The notes beneath the pieces are model-generated. The model did not search any database and was not told the origin of the DNA. It saw nothing but the letters and a program-made list of their open reading frames with translations. A stretch of 57,955 nucleotides of DNA from Betaproteobacteria bacterium (GTDB lineage Bacteria > Pseudomonadota > Gammaproteobacteria > Burkholderiales > SG8-39). The stretch is taken from NCBI GenBank assembly GCA_029883975.1, contig JAOUIL010000011.1, forward strand, positions 1 to 57,955. Direction: 5' to 3'. Numbering within the stretch: the first letter of the stretch is position 1; every line of letters begins with the position of its first letter. Below, piece after piece: positions 21,128-29,530 of the stretch. The position numbers were made by a program, and so were the translations under genes.

Positions 21128-22017
21128 ACGAGGAAAAGCTGAAGCTGGTGCTCGCGTATGACGGCTCGCCGGCGTCGCGGCGCGCAACGGAGCTGATCGC
21201 CGGCTACCGCGGCGCGCCCGGCGTGCTCGAGGTCGCGGTGGTCAACGTCCAGACTCGCCCGCCGGCCCTATGGCCCGGGGCGGGCCTCGATCCCGCGGCC
21301 CTGGACGCCGCGCTCGCGCAAGCCGGAAAGAGCGAGCTCGCGCCGGCGCTCGAGCGCCTGGCGCAGGCGGGGATCGCGGCGCACGGCGAGGTGCGCTTCG
21401 GGCTTCCGGCGCAGGCGCTGCTCGACGATGCGCGCGCCCTGGGCGCGCAGGCGATCGTCATGGGCACGCGGGGTCGCGGCGCGGTGCACGGCTTCGCCTT
21501 CGGCTCGGCGGCGATGCGCGTCGCGCACGGCGGGGTCGCGCCCGCGCTGATCGTCGGGCCGGAATGCGCGCTGCCGCGCGCGCTTGGCGAGCGCCTGCGC
21601 GTGCTGTGCGCCGTGGACGGCTCCGAGCCCGCGCTGCGCGCCGTGGAGCGCTTGCTCGCCTGGCGCGCGTGGCTCGGGGAGCTCGAGGTGCAGCTGGCGC
21701 ACGTGCAGGCGCCCCTCACCCTGCTGGAGAAGATGCTGCCGCCGCACGAGGACGCGCTCGCGCAGTGGCGCGGGGACGAGGGCGCCCGGGCCACGCAGGC
21801 GGCGCGCGCGATGCTCGAGGGCGCCGGCGTCGCGCACGAGCTGCACCTGCTGTCCGGCGAGCCGGCGGGCGAGCTGCTGCGGCTGGCGCGCAGCGCGCAG
21901 TGCGAGTTGCTCGTTCTGGGAACGCGCGGCCGCGGTGCGGCGCACCACGCCCTGGTCGGTTCGGTGGCGCTGAAGGCCGCGGCGTCGAGCCCGGTGCCTA
22001 GCCTGCTCGTCGCCTAG
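21124..22017 (+). CDS. Tandem universal stress protein (UspA) family
   Basis: The 297-aa protein has two Usp domains (about residues 5-145 and 155-297). Each has an ATP-binding-type G-2x-G-9x-GS motif (GTRGRGAVHGFAFGSA and GTRGRGAAHHALVGSV). The start is GTG 21124, overlapping the ATPase stop. It is the last gene of the FNR-boxed E2 operon and converges with a second tandem Usp gene, sharing 20 nt of 3' end. Usp proteins with this motif usually bind ATP and support survival under oxygen limitation; partners are unknown. Confidence 0.88.
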   Translation: MNEEKLKLVLAYDGSPASRRATELIAGYRGAPGVLEVAVVNVQTRPPALWPGAGLDPAALDAALAQAGKSELAPALERLAQAGIAAHGEVRFGLPAQALLDDARALGAQAIVMGTRGRGAVHGFAFGSAAMRVAHGGVAPALIVGPECALPRALGERLRVLCAVDGSEPALRAVERLLAWRAWLGELEVQLAHVQAPLTLLEKMLPPHEDALAQWRGDEGARATQAARAMLEGAGVAHELHLLSGEPAGELLRLARSAQCELLVLGTRGRGAAHHALVGSVALKAAASSPVPSLLVA

Positions 22018-22864
22018 CGGGCACCACCAGCACGTCGCAGGGCGCCATCGCGAGCATGTGCAGCGTGACGCTGCCCAGCAGCAGGTCCTCGAGCGCGCTC
22101 GTGCCGTGCTTGCCGATGGCGACCAGGTCCGTGCTGATCTCCTCCTGCGCGCGCGCGATCAGCACCGGCGCGTAGCCGTGCGCGAGGTGGAGCGTGATCC
22201 GGCCGCGAGGCAGGCCGGGGCCGGCGAGCAGGGCGTCCATCTGCGCCCGCGCTTCCCTGCGCGCCTGCTGGCGAAACTTCAGGATGCTCTCCTCCGCGAC
22301 ACCCGCGAAGCGCATCTTGCCCTCGAATGGCACCTCGAAAGCGTGCAGCACGTTCAGCTCGGCGCGCGGCGCGATCCCGGCGGCGAGCGCGAGTGCGGCC
22401 CGCGAGTCGGCCGAGAAGTCCACGGGCACCAGCGCCTGCCGGTAGCCGTGGGCGGGCCGGCGCCGCACGACCAGCACGGGCCGGTGGACGCGGCGCACCA
22501 GGCGCTCGGCGGTCGAGCCGAGCGCGAAGTCGCGCATCGGGTGCTGGCCCTGCGCGCCGATGACGACCATGTCGAAGCGCGCGGCGGCGCGCGTCAGCGT
22601 GTCGAGGACGGGCCCGCGCGCGAGCCGCGGGATGAGGCTCGCGCCGGTGCGGGTCCTGACCTCCCTGGCGAGGTCCGCGAGGCGCGCGCGCAGCGCCCGG
22701 CGCGCGCTCGCGGCACCGGCCGCGGCGAAAAAGGAGTCGGGCGCAGCGTGCAGCAGCACGGCGCGGCGCAACCCGAGCTCGCGCGCGAGCAGTCCGGCGC
22801 GCAGGGCCGCGCGGCGCGCGTGCTCGGAGAAGTCCGAGGCGACCAGCATGCTGCGGATCGTCAT
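21998..22864 (-). CDS. Tandem universal stress protein (UspA) family
   Basis: The 288-aa protein has two Usp domains. The motifs are GAQGQHPMRDFALGSTAERL in the first and GKHGTSALEDLLLGSVT in the second, so the N-terminal one is a less canonical nucleotide loop. The ATG at 22864 overlaps the stop of the flavocytochrome gene upstream (ATGA), so the two are co-translated. The 3' end overlaps the convergent Usp gene by 20 nt with no terminator visible. Confidence 0.87.
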   Translation of the reverse strand: MTIRSMLVASDFSEHARRAALRAGLLARELGLRRAVLLHAAPDSFFAAAGAASARRALRARLADLAREVRTRTGASLIPRLARGPVLDTLTRAAARFDMVVIGAQGQHPMRDFALGSTAERLVRRVHRPVLVVRRRPAHGYRQALVPVDFSADSRAALALAAGIAPRAELNVLHAFEVPFEGKMRFAGVAEESILKFRQQARREARAQMDALLAGPGLPRGRITLHLAHGYAPVLIARAQEEISTDLVAIGKHGTSALEDLLLGSVTLHMLAMAPCDVLVVPARRRAG

Positions 22865-24234
22865 CGCAGCACGAAGGCGATCACCGCGAGCGCCTGCGCG
22901 AGCACCACCGCGCCGATCACCGCACGCGTCAGCCGCTCGCGCGGGGTGGCGATGCCGGTGTCGTAGACGAAGCGCTCGGAGACGATCTGCTTCAAGGGCA
23001 CGCCGAGCCGCGCGAGCGAGAGCTCCACCGCGTCGATCATCGCCGGCGGCCCGCACACGAAGTACAGCCACTGGTCGGCGTCGGCGGGTGGCAGGAGCTT
23101 GCGCAGCCGTTCCTGGTCGAGATGCGCGCCCAGCACCAGGTGCAGCTCGCGCCCCGGTGCGCCGCGCGCGATGGACTCGAGCTCGCCGCGTGCGGCGAGC
23201 TGCGCTTCGCTCTTGTCGGCGTACACGATCTTCAGCGGCCGCGCATCGCTGGTGGCAGAGAGGTCGCGCGCGAGGCTGAGGAGCGGCGCGATGCCGATGC
23301 CGCCCGCGATCAGCATCACTCCCTTGCCCGCGCGCCCCACGAGCGTGAAATCGCCGTAAGGACCGTCGATGTAGGCGCGCGAGCCGGTTGGGACGCGGCC
23401 GATTGCGCCCGTGAAGTCGCCCGCTTCCTTGATCAGGAACTGCAGGAGCGGCAGCTGCCCCGGCGCGGAGGCGATCGAGAAGGGATGCTCGGTGATGCGC
23501 CCGAGCGCGCGGTGGAGCTTCAGCCACGCGAACTGGCCGGCGGCGAACGTGAAGCCGCGCGCGTCGGCGGGCTCCAGCACCACGCGCCACTGGCGCTCGG
23601 CCTCGGACGTGACGGCGGCCACGCGCCAGCGCCCCTGCAGGAGCGGCTTCACCAGGTACACGCGCACGAGCGTGAGCAGCGCGAGCGCCGCCGCGGCCAG
23701 CCAGAACGCGCGCAGCCAGGGCTGCTGCGAGTAGTGGCCGGTATCGAGCGCGTGATGCGCGCCGAGCGCGGCCACCAGCAGCGCGCCGAGGCCGTGGCTC
23801 AAGCGCCACGCCTCGTAGGACCACGGCAGCTGCCGGCGCGCCCAGGCGAAGAACACGAGCATCACGAGCAGGAGCCACGCCAGCGCGCCGGTCACGGTGC
23901 CCGCCGGCGTCAGCTTTGCGCCGCCCGATCCGCCCGGACCCGGGCGCCAGCCGTAGTCAGTGTAGAGGATCGGGTGCGCGATCAGGAAACCGAGCGCGGC
24001 GAGCGCCATCCACTGGTGAAAGCGCATGGTGAGGTCCATGCCGATGCCGCGCGAGAGCGCGCGCCAGCGCCCCGAGAGCGCGAATTCCGCGAGCAGGATG
24101 GCGAAGCCCGCCATCGCCATGCCGCTGGAGAGCTCGTCCAGCCAGGCGCGCCGCGGCGCGTCCTGTGCGGCGGCAAGCAGGACCGGCAGCAGGGTGAGCG
24201 CGAGGTAGATGCAAAGCAGCAGCGCGATCCGCAT
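22861..24234 (-). CDS. Ferric-reductase-like transmembrane flavocytochrome
   Basis: The 457-aa protein has an N-terminal membrane domain of about six helices with candidate heme-ligating histidines (MRFHQWMALAALGFLIAHP and LSHGLGALLVAALGAHH). A cytoplasmic FAD/NAD(P)H module follows: HPFSIASAP for FAD, GGIGIAPLLSLARDL for the nucleotide, and CGPPAMIDAVE near the C-terminus. A final hydrophobic segment (VIGAVVLAQALAVIAFVL) is an extra C-terminal helix. This is the ferric reductase/NADPH oxidase-like fold, which moves electrons from NAD(P)H across the membrane. The acceptor is unknown. It lies 76 bp downstream of fnr on the same strand and is coupled to a Usp gene. Confidence 0.85.
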   Translation of the reverse strand: MRIALLLCIYLALTLLPVLLAAAQDAPRRAWLDELSSGMAMAGFAILLAEFALSGRWRALSRGIGMDLTMRFHQWMALAALGFLIAHPILYTDYGWRPGPGGSGGAKLTPAGTVTGALAWLLLVMLVFFAWARRQLPWSYEAWRLSHGLGALLVAALGAHHALDTGHYSQQPWLRAFWLAAAALALLTLVRVYLVKPLLQGRWRVAAVTSEAERQWRVVLEPADARGFTFAAGQFAWLKLHRALGRITEHPFSIASAPGQLPLLQFLIKEAGDFTGAIGRVPTGSRAYIDGPYGDFTLVGRAGKGVMLIAGGIGIAPLLSLARDLSATSDARPLKIVYADKSEAQLAARGELESIARGAPGRELHLVLGAHLDQERLRKLLPPADADQWLYFVCGPPAMIDAVELSLARLGVPLKQIVSERFVYDTGIATPRERLTRAVIGAVVLAQALAVIAFVLR

Positions 24235-24310
24235 CGCGCCGCTACTTTACCAGCGTGAACGCGCCCTTCGCGAGGCGGGCCGCGCTCGCGTCAGCCGCAA
24301 TGCGCACCGC

Positions 24311-25051
24311 TCAGTGCCGCGCGGCCAGCACGCGCTCCAGCCCGCCGATGTCGCGGATGTGCACGTGCTTCTGCTGCACCTCGATCAGGCCGTCCTTCTG
24401 GAACGCCGAGAACAGGCGGCTGACGGTCTCGAGCTTCAGGCCGAGGTAGCTGCCGATTTCCTCGCGCGTCATGCGCAGCTGGAACTCGGTCGGCGAGTAG
24501 CCGCGGCGCACGAAGCGGCGCGAGAGATTCAACAGGAACGTCGCCAGGCGCTCCTCGGCGCGCATCGAGCCGAGCAGCAGCATCACGCCGTGGTCGCGCG
24601 CGATCTCGCGCGCCAGCACCGCGTGCAGCTGGCGTTGCAGCGCCGGGACCTCGCGCGACAGCTGCTCGATCAGCGCATAGGGCAGCACGCACACCTCGCT
24701 GTCCTCGAGCGCAGTGGCGCTCGCGTGGTAGCGGCCCGAGATGCCCTCCAGGCCGAGGAGTTCCCCGCCCATGAAGAAGCCGGTCACCTGCTCGCGGCCG
24801 TCGTTGTCCAGCACGCTGGTCTTGAAGAAGCCGCTGCGCACCGAGTACACGGCGCCGAACTCGCCGCCGGCGGTGAACAGCGCGTCGCCGCGCTTCACGC
24901 GCCGGCGCGCATATACCAGGTTCTCGACGCGCGCCAGGTCCTCGGCGCACAGCTCGCCGGGCAGGCACAGCTCGCGCAGGCTGCAGCTCGAGCAGGTGAC
25001 CTCGAACTTGCGAGGCGCTCCGCTGGGCTGGAGGTGGATGGAAGCGCTCAT
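24311..25051 (-). CDS. fnr: FNR-type oxygen-sensing transcriptional regulator
   Basis: The 246-aa Crp/Fnr regulator has the cluster ligands Cys20, Cys23, Cys29 and Cys121. This is almost the numbering of E. coli FNR (20, 23, 29, 122), so it should hold an O2-labile [4Fe-4S] cluster. An extra Cys35 is present. The helix-turn-helix is REEIGSYLGLKLETVSRLFSAFQ, with Glu208, Ser211 and Arg212 at the positions that read the TTGAT half site. It is the obvious candidate to act on the many TTGAN4-type boxes here. It lies 12 nt after a single-domain response regulator gene, probably as one operon. Confidence 0.93.
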   Translation of the reverse strand: MSASIHLQPSGAPRKFEVTCSSCSLRELCLPGELCAEDLARVENLVYARRRVKRGDALFTAGGEFGAVYSVRSGFFKTSVLDNDGREQVTGFFMGGELLGLEGISGRYHASATALEDSEVCVLPYALIEQLSREVPALQRQLHAVLAREIARDHGVMLLLGSMRAEERLATFLLNLSRRFVRRGYSPTEFQLRMTREEIGSYLGLKLETVSRLFSAFQKDGLIEVQQKHVHIRDIGGLERVLAARH

Positions 25052-25063
25052 GACGATCTCTCC

Positions 25064-25435
25064 TCAGTGCCGGCTCGCGGCGCGCGCGCAGACCGCCGCG
25101 CGCATGCGCTCGAACTCGGTGCTCTTGTCGAAGAAGTCGCGCGCCCCGAGCCGCCGCGCGAGGCGCCGGTAGGGTTCGGAGGCGAAGCTGGTCAGCACGT
25201 AGACGTCGACCTCCGGAGCGGCCTCGTGCACCGCGCGCAGCACGTCGAATCCGCTGCCCTGGTCGAGCCGCAGGTCGAGCAGGACGACGTCCGGGCGGTC
25301 GGCGAGGATGTCGTCGATCGCGTCGCGCGCGCACGCACTGACCATCCGCACCGTGGTTTCCGGCACGCCCTGCAACATCTCGAACAGGCGCTCGCGCACC
25401 GCCGGGGCGTTGTCTACAAGGTAGATCGTTTGCAT
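25064..25435 (-). CDS. Single-domain response regulator (CheY-like receiver)
   Basis: The 123-aa receiver has no output domain. Phosphoacceptor Asp54 lies in VVLLDLRL and the conserved Lys104 in FFDKS. The acidic pair is Asp8-Asn9 rather than two acidic residues, which may weaken Mg2+ binding. The ATG at 25435 (MQTIYLVDN) was preferred to the further upstream in-frame start, because it begins exactly at the first beta-strand. It stands between a NarL-type regulator and fnr and may be fed by the nearby histidine kinase; this is inferred from position. Confidence 0.85.
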   Translation of the reverse strand: MQTIYLVDNAPAVRERLFEMLQGVPETTVRMVSACARDAIDDILADRPDVVLLDLRLDQGSGFDVLRAVHEAAPEVDVYVLTSFASEPYRRLARRLGARDFFDKSTEFERMRAAVCARAASRH

Positions 25436-25492
25436 GACACCAGTGTGACGCCGCGCCGCGCCGCGCGCCATCGGTGCGCCGCTGATTCTGGC

Positions 25493-25508
25493 GTAGGAAG
25501 ATTCCTAC
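25493..25508. promoter_or_regulatory. Palindrome GTAGGAA-GA-TTCCTAC, candidate operator
   Basis: This is a perfect 7-bp inverted repeat with a 2-nt spacer. It overlaps the stop codon of the NarL-type gene and lies 58-73 bp upstream of the receiver gene's ATG. Its size and symmetry fit a dimeric NarL/FixJ-type DNA-binding protein. It could be the binding site of the adjacent regulator in front of the receiver-fnr unit. Confidence 0.45.
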
Positions 25509-26119
25509 AGCAGCTTGTTCTCCAGGGCGTAGCGCACCAGCTCGGCGGTGCTGGCAACGCCGAGCTTGTCCTGCACGCGCGCCTTGTGCGTGCTCACGGT
25601 CTTCACCGACAGGTGCAGCCGCGCGCCGATCTCGGTCGGGCCCAGGCCCTCCGCCAGCAGCCGCAGCACCTCGAGCTCGCGGTCGGTCAGCTCCTGCCGC
25701 GGCGAGCGCTCGGCGGCGACCAGGCTGGCCGCGGCCGCGTCGCTCAGGTGCACCCCGCCGCCGGCCACCTTGCGCAGCGCGCCCACCAGTTGCTCGGCCG
25801 CGCTGTCCTTGTTCAGGTAGCCCGAGGCCCCGGCCTTCAGCGCGCGCGCGGCATACTGCCGCTCGCCGTGCATCGACAGCACGAGCAGCCGCAGCGCCGG
25901 CTTCTCCTGCCGCAGGCGCTTGATGAGCTCGATGCCCGACAGTCCCGGCATGGACATGTCGAGCACCGCGACATCGTAGTCGCGCGCGCGCACCAGGGCC
26001 ACGGCCTCGTCGCCGTCCGCCGCCTCCCCCGCCACCTCGAGATCGGCGTGCGCCGCAAGGATGCGGCGCAGGCCGTCGCGCACGATCTGGTGATCGTCGA
26101 CGACCAGGACGCGGATCAT
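25505..26119 (-). CDS. NarL/FixJ-family response regulator
   Basis: The 204-aa protein has an N-terminal receiver (VDDH acidic pair, phosphoacceptor Asp54 in VAVLDMSMPG, Lys in YLNKDS) and a C-terminal LuxR-type helix-turn-helix (LTDRELEVLRLLAEGLGPTEIGARLHLS and VKTVSTHKARVQDKLG). It is coupled to the histidine kinase gene by a 4-nt overlap, so the pair is a dedicated two-component system. Its targets are not shown, but the palindrome at its 3' end is a candidate. It resembles NarL/NreC/RoxR-type regulators that respond to oxygen, nitrate or redox state. Confidence 0.9.
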   Translation of the reverse strand: MIRVLVVDDHQIVRDGLRRILAAHADLEVAGEAADGDEAVALVRARDYDVAVLDMSMPGLSGIELIKRLRQEKPALRLLVLSMHGERQYAARALKAGASGYLNKDSAAEQLVGALRKVAGGGVHLSDAAAASLVAAERSPRQELTDRELEVLRLLAEGLGPTEIGARLHLSVKTVSTHKARVQDKLGVASTAELVRYALENKLL

Positions 26120-27420
26120 GCCGGCTCTTGCGCGCGGACCGGGATGCGCGCGCGCACGCGCGTGCCGCCGCGTGGCGCGCGCGACACGTCCAGCGTGCCG
26201 CCGAAGTAGCTGACGCGCTCGCGCATGCCCTTCAGGCCGAGCGAGCGCGCCTTGTCGAGGTCCGCGGGATCGATGCCGCGTCCGTCGTCCTCGACCTCGA
26301 ACTGCAGTTCCTCCCCGGTGGCGCGCAGCGTCACCCAGGCATGGCGCGCGCCGGCGTGCTTGGCCACGTTGGTGAGCGATTCCTGCAGCGCCCGGTACAC
26401 GGCGGTGGCCACTTTCGCGTCGAGCGCGGCGAAGGCGTCCTCGCCGGTGACCTGGAGCTCGCAGGGCATGCCGGAGCGGCTGGCGAAGTCGTCCACCAGC
26501 CAGTGGGCGGCGTCCGCCAGCCCGAGGTCGTCGAGCATCAGCGGCCGCAGGTTGGCCGCAATGCGGCGCGTCGAGCCGACCAGCCGGTCGAGCAGCTCGC
26601 CCATGGCCTCCAGGCGCGCGGGCGCGGCGGCGTCGGCGCCGCCGCGCTCGCGCAGCCAGGCGAGGTCCATCTTCAGCGCGGTGAGCAGCTGCCCGAGCTC
26701 GTCGTGCAGCTCGCGCGCGATGAGCGTCTTCTCCTCCTCGCGCGCCTCCAGCACGCGCGCCGAGAGCTCGCGCAGCTCCTGCTGCTGCCTGTGCAGCGCC
26801 TGGTCGCGCTGCAGCCGCGGCGTGATGTCGCGCAGGATCACGGTGAACAGGCGCTTGCCCGGCTGGCCCGCCTGCGAGATCGAGGCTTCGATCGGGAACT
26901 CGCTGCCGTCGGCGCGCAGCGCCCAGAGCGTGGTCTGGTGGCCCATGCGGCGGCTGGTGATCCCGGTGTGGCTGAACTTGTCCACGTGCCCGTGGTGCGC
27001 CGCGCGGAAGCGCTGCGGGATGAAGCGCTCGAGCGACGCGCCGATCGCCAGGTCGCGCCGCACGCCGAACATCTGCTCGGCGGCGCGGTTGAACAGCACG
27101 ACCATTTGCGCCGCGTCGATCGCGATGATCCCGTCCATGGCGGAATCGACGATCGCGTCCAGACGCGCTTCGCTCGCGTCGCTCCGGCCGCCCCACACGG
27201 CGATCGACCACAGCACGCCGAGGAAGCTCGCCACCATCACCCCGATGTCCGTCAGGATGACCGTGCCCAGCAGCCAGGGCTCGTCGGTGCCCTGCATGAA
27301 GGCGAACACGTTGGCGGCGACCAGCGCCGCCAGCAGCGCGCCGCCCAGCGCGATGACCGCGGGGTGGCGAAAGAGGTCTGGTTTGACGGAAATCAAGGCC
27401 TTGCGCCCCCCTGGGGCCAT
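26116..27420 (-). CDS. PAS-domain sensor histidine kinase (NarX-type HisKA_3)
   Basis: The 434-aa protein has two N-terminal membrane helices (about residues 20-42 and 50-75) with almost no periplasmic loop. A PAS domain (about 82-200, with DGIIAIDAAQMVVLFNRAAEQMFG and a PAC-like FTVILRDITPRLQRD) is followed by a coiled linker. The dimerisation helix carries His239 (ARELHDELGQLLTALKMDL), and the HATPase lid ends in GLKGMRERV. The cue is probably intracellular or membrane redox state rather than a periplasmic ligand. The ATG lies 12 bp from the divergent hemN start, and the hemN FNR box lies inside its first codons. Confidence 0.9.
   Translation of the reverse strand: MAPGGRKALISVKPDLFRHPAVIALGGALLAALVAANVFAFMQGTDEPWLLGTVILTDIGVMVASFLGVLWSIAVWGGRSDASEARLDAIVDSAMDGIIAIDAAQMVVLFNRAAEQMFGVRRDLAIGASLERFIPQRFRAAHHGHVDKFSHTGITSRRMGHQTTLWALRADGSEFPIEASISQAGQPGKRLFTVILRDITPRLQRDQALHRQQQELRELSARVLEAREEEKTLIARELHDELGQLLTALKMDLAWLRERGGADAAAPARLEAMGELLDRLVGSTRRIAANLRPLMLDDLGLADAAHWLVDDFASRSGMPCELQVTGEDAFAALDAKVATAVYRALQESLTNVAKHAGARHAWVTLRATGEELQFEVEDDGRGIDPADLDKARSLGLKGMRERVSYFGGTLDVSRAPRGGTRVRARIPVRAQEPA
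27383..27396. promoter_or_regulatory. FNR/DNR-type box for hemN, inside the 5' end of the kinase gene
   Basis: The site is TTGACGGAAATCAA. The centre is 42.5 bp from the hemN ATG at 27432. The CATAGT -10-like hexamer is at 27418-27423, so the predicted leader is 0-2 nt. The site overlaps kinase codons 9-13, so activator binding may also hinder transcription of the divergent kinase gene. Confidence 0.75.
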
Positions 27421-27431
27421 AGTGCGCGGTA

Positions 27432-28826
27432 ATGCACTACCCAGCCTCCGATCTGGTCATCGACCCGGTCCTCATCCGCAAGCACGACGTGAGCGGGCCG
27501 CGCTACACGTCGTACCCGACCGCCGACCGCTTCGTCGAGGCCTTCGGCGCGGCCGAGCTGCGCCAGTGGCTCGCGCGTCGCAACATCGGCGGTTTCGCCC
27601 AGCCGCTGTCGGTGTACGTGCACCTGCCGTTCTGCGACACGCTGTGCTGGTATTGCGGCTGCAACAAGATCGTGACCCGCGACCGCGGCAGGTCGAGCCA
27701 GTATATCAAGTACCTGGAGAAGGAAATGGCGCTGCTCGCGCCGCTGCTGGGCGAGGAGCGCACCATCGGCCAGATGCACTGGGGCGGCGGCACGCCGACG
27801 TTCCTTTCGCACGAGGAGATGCGCGCGCTGGCCGGCGCCCTGGACCGCACCTTCCGGCGGTCCGGCGACTGCGAGTGCGCCGTCGAGGTCGACCCGCGCA
27901 GCGCGCCGCCGGGCACGATGGCGTTCCTCGCCGAGCTGGGCTTCAATCGCACGTCGCTCGGCGTGCAGGACTTCGACGCGCAGGTGCAGAAGGCGGTGCA
28001 CCGCGTGCAGAGCGAGGAGGAGACGCGCCGCGTGGTGGGCGAGGCGCGCGCCGCGGGCTTCCAGTCGGTGAACGTGGACCTGATCTACGGACTGCCCAAG
28101 CAGACGCTGGACAGCTTCGACCGCACGCTCGACAAGGTGGTGGCGCTCGACCCGGACCGCATCGCGCTGTACAGCTACGCGCACCTGCCCAGGGTGTTCC
28201 TGCCGCAGCGGCGCATCGCCGAGGCCGACCTGCCCAGCGCCGAGACGAAGCTGCAGACCCTCAGCCTCGCCATCGGCCGGCTGACGCGTGCCGGGTACCT
28301 GTACATCGGCATGGACCACTTCGCGCGGCCCGACGACGAGCTGGCGGTCGCGCAGGCGCAGGGGCGCCTGCAGCGCAATTTCCAGGGCTACTCGACGCGG
28401 CGCGGCTACGACCTGATCGGCCTGGGCGTGTCGGCGATCGGCAGCGTGGGGCCGACCTACTACCAGAACGAGAAGCGCCTGGAGGACTACCAGGCGGCGC
28501 TCGACGCCGGCCGGCTGCCGGTGGCGCGCGGCATGGAGCTGTCGCCCGACGACCTGGTGCGGCGCGCGGTCATCCACGCGCTCGCCTGCCACTTCCGCGT
28601 GTCCCTCGAGTCGATCGAGCTCGCGCACCTGGTGGACTTCCGCAAGTACTTCGCCGCCGAGCTGGAGGACCTGAAGCGCCTGGAGGCCGATGGCCTGGTC
28701 GAGCGGCGCGACGACTGGATCATCGTCACCGCCAAGGGACGGCTGCTGGTGCGCGTGGTGTGCGCGGTGTTCGACCGCTACCTGCGCGAACGCGAAGCGC
28801 GCGCGCAGTACTCCAAGGTGATCTGA
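27432..28826 (+). CDS. hemN: Oxygen-independent coproporphyrinogen III oxidase
   Basis: The 464-aa radical-SAM enzyme converts coproporphyrinogen III to protoporphyrinogen IX without O2, for anaerobic heme synthesis. The cluster motif is PFCDTLCWYCGCNK (Cys68, Cys72, Cys75, with the extra Cys77 typical of true HemN). HWGGGTP and the C-terminal HemN domain are present. Length matches E. coli HemN (457 aa). It is a classic FNR/DNR target, and here lies behind such a box with no Shine-Dalgarno. A TauE/SafE-like gene, a Usp gene and an MgtC-like gene follow within a few nt. Confidence 0.95.
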   Translation: MHYPASDLVIDPVLIRKHDVSGPRYTSYPTADRFVEAFGAAELRQWLARRNIGGFAQPLSVYVHLPFCDTLCWYCGCNKIVTRDRGRSSQYIKYLEKEMALLAPLLGEERTIGQMHWGGGTPTFLSHEEMRALAGALDRTFRRSGDCECAVEVDPRSAPPGTMAFLAELGFNRTSLGVQDFDAQVQKAVHRVQSEEETRRVVGEARAAGFQSVNVDLIYGLPKQTLDSFDRTLDKVVALDPDRIALYSYAHLPRVFLPQRRIAEADLPSAETKLQTLSLAIGRLTRAGYLYIGMDHFARPDDELAVAQAQGRLQRNFQGYSTRRGYDLIGLGVSAIGSVGPTYYQNEKRLEDYQAALDAGRLPVARGMELSPDDLVRRAVIHALACHFRVSLESIELAHLVDFRKYFAAELEDLKRLEADGLVERRDDWIIVTAKGRLLVRVVCAVFDRYLREREARAQYSKVI

Positions 28827-28827
28827 G

Positions 28828-29517
28828 GTGGAGGCGCTGCTCCCTGCGATGCTCGCGCTCGGCCTCGCCTCGGGGCTGCACTGCGTCGGCATGTGCGGCG
28901 GGATCGTTGCCGCGTTCTCCGCGCGGCGCACGATTGCGCTCGTGCCGGCGCGCCGGCCGCGGCCGCTCGCCTTCAACGCCGGCCGCATCGCCACGTACGC
29001 CGCGCTCGGTGCGGCGGCCGGGGCGCTCGGCGGCGCGGTGCCGCTCATGCAGGGCGCGCTGCCCGCGCAGACGATGCTGTTCGTGATCGCCAATGCAGCT
29101 CTGATTCTTGCGGGCCTGTACCTCGCGGGCGCCGGGCGGCTGCTCGGCCGGCTGGAAGGGCTCGCCGCGCCGCTGTGGCGGCGCGTGCAGCCCGCGGCGC
29201 TGCGGCTGATGCGCGCGCGCTCGCCGCTCGCGCCCTTCGGCGCGGGCATGCTGTGGGGGCTGCTGCCCTGCGCGATGGTGTACGGCGCGCTCGCCGCGGC
29301 CACGCTGGCCGGGGGGGCGCCGGGCGGCGCGCTCGCCATGCTCGCCTTCGGCCTGGGCACGCTGCCCTGGCTGCTCGGCGCGGGGGCGGTCGCGGTCCGG
29401 CTGCGGCGCTGGCGCGTGGCCGCGGGGCTGTTGGTGCTGGGCATGGGAGCATTCGGCCTGGCGCGCTCGGCGGAGCTGCAGGACGCGGTGCGCGCCGGGC
29501 TGCTGTGCCTCACCTGA
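28828..29517 (+). CDS. TauE/SafE-like (UreH/DsbD-type) membrane protein
   Basis: The 229-aa protein has about six helices and the motif GLASGLHCVGMCGG near the N-terminus, plus GMLWGLLPCAMVYGAL in the middle. The two Cys-containing helices mark the sulfite exporter TauE/SafE-like or UreH-like family. Such genes often lie next to hemN and cytochrome oxidase genes, where a role in copper or redox handling for heme-copper enzymes is suspected. GTG start at 28828 is 1 nt after the hemN stop. The exact role is not known. Confidence 0.8.
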   Translation: MEALLPAMLALGLASGLHCVGMCGGIVAAFSARRTIALVPARRPRPLAFNAGRIATYAALGAAAGALGGAVPLMQGALPAQTMLFVIANAALILAGLYLAGAGRLLGRLEGLAAPLWRRVQPAALRLMRARSPLAPFGAGMLWGLLPCAMVYGALAAATLAGGAPGGALAMLAFGLGTLPWLLGAGAVAVRLRRWRVAAGLLVLGMGAFGLARSAELQDAVRAGLLCLT

Positions 29518-29530
29518 CAAGGAGAAGAAC

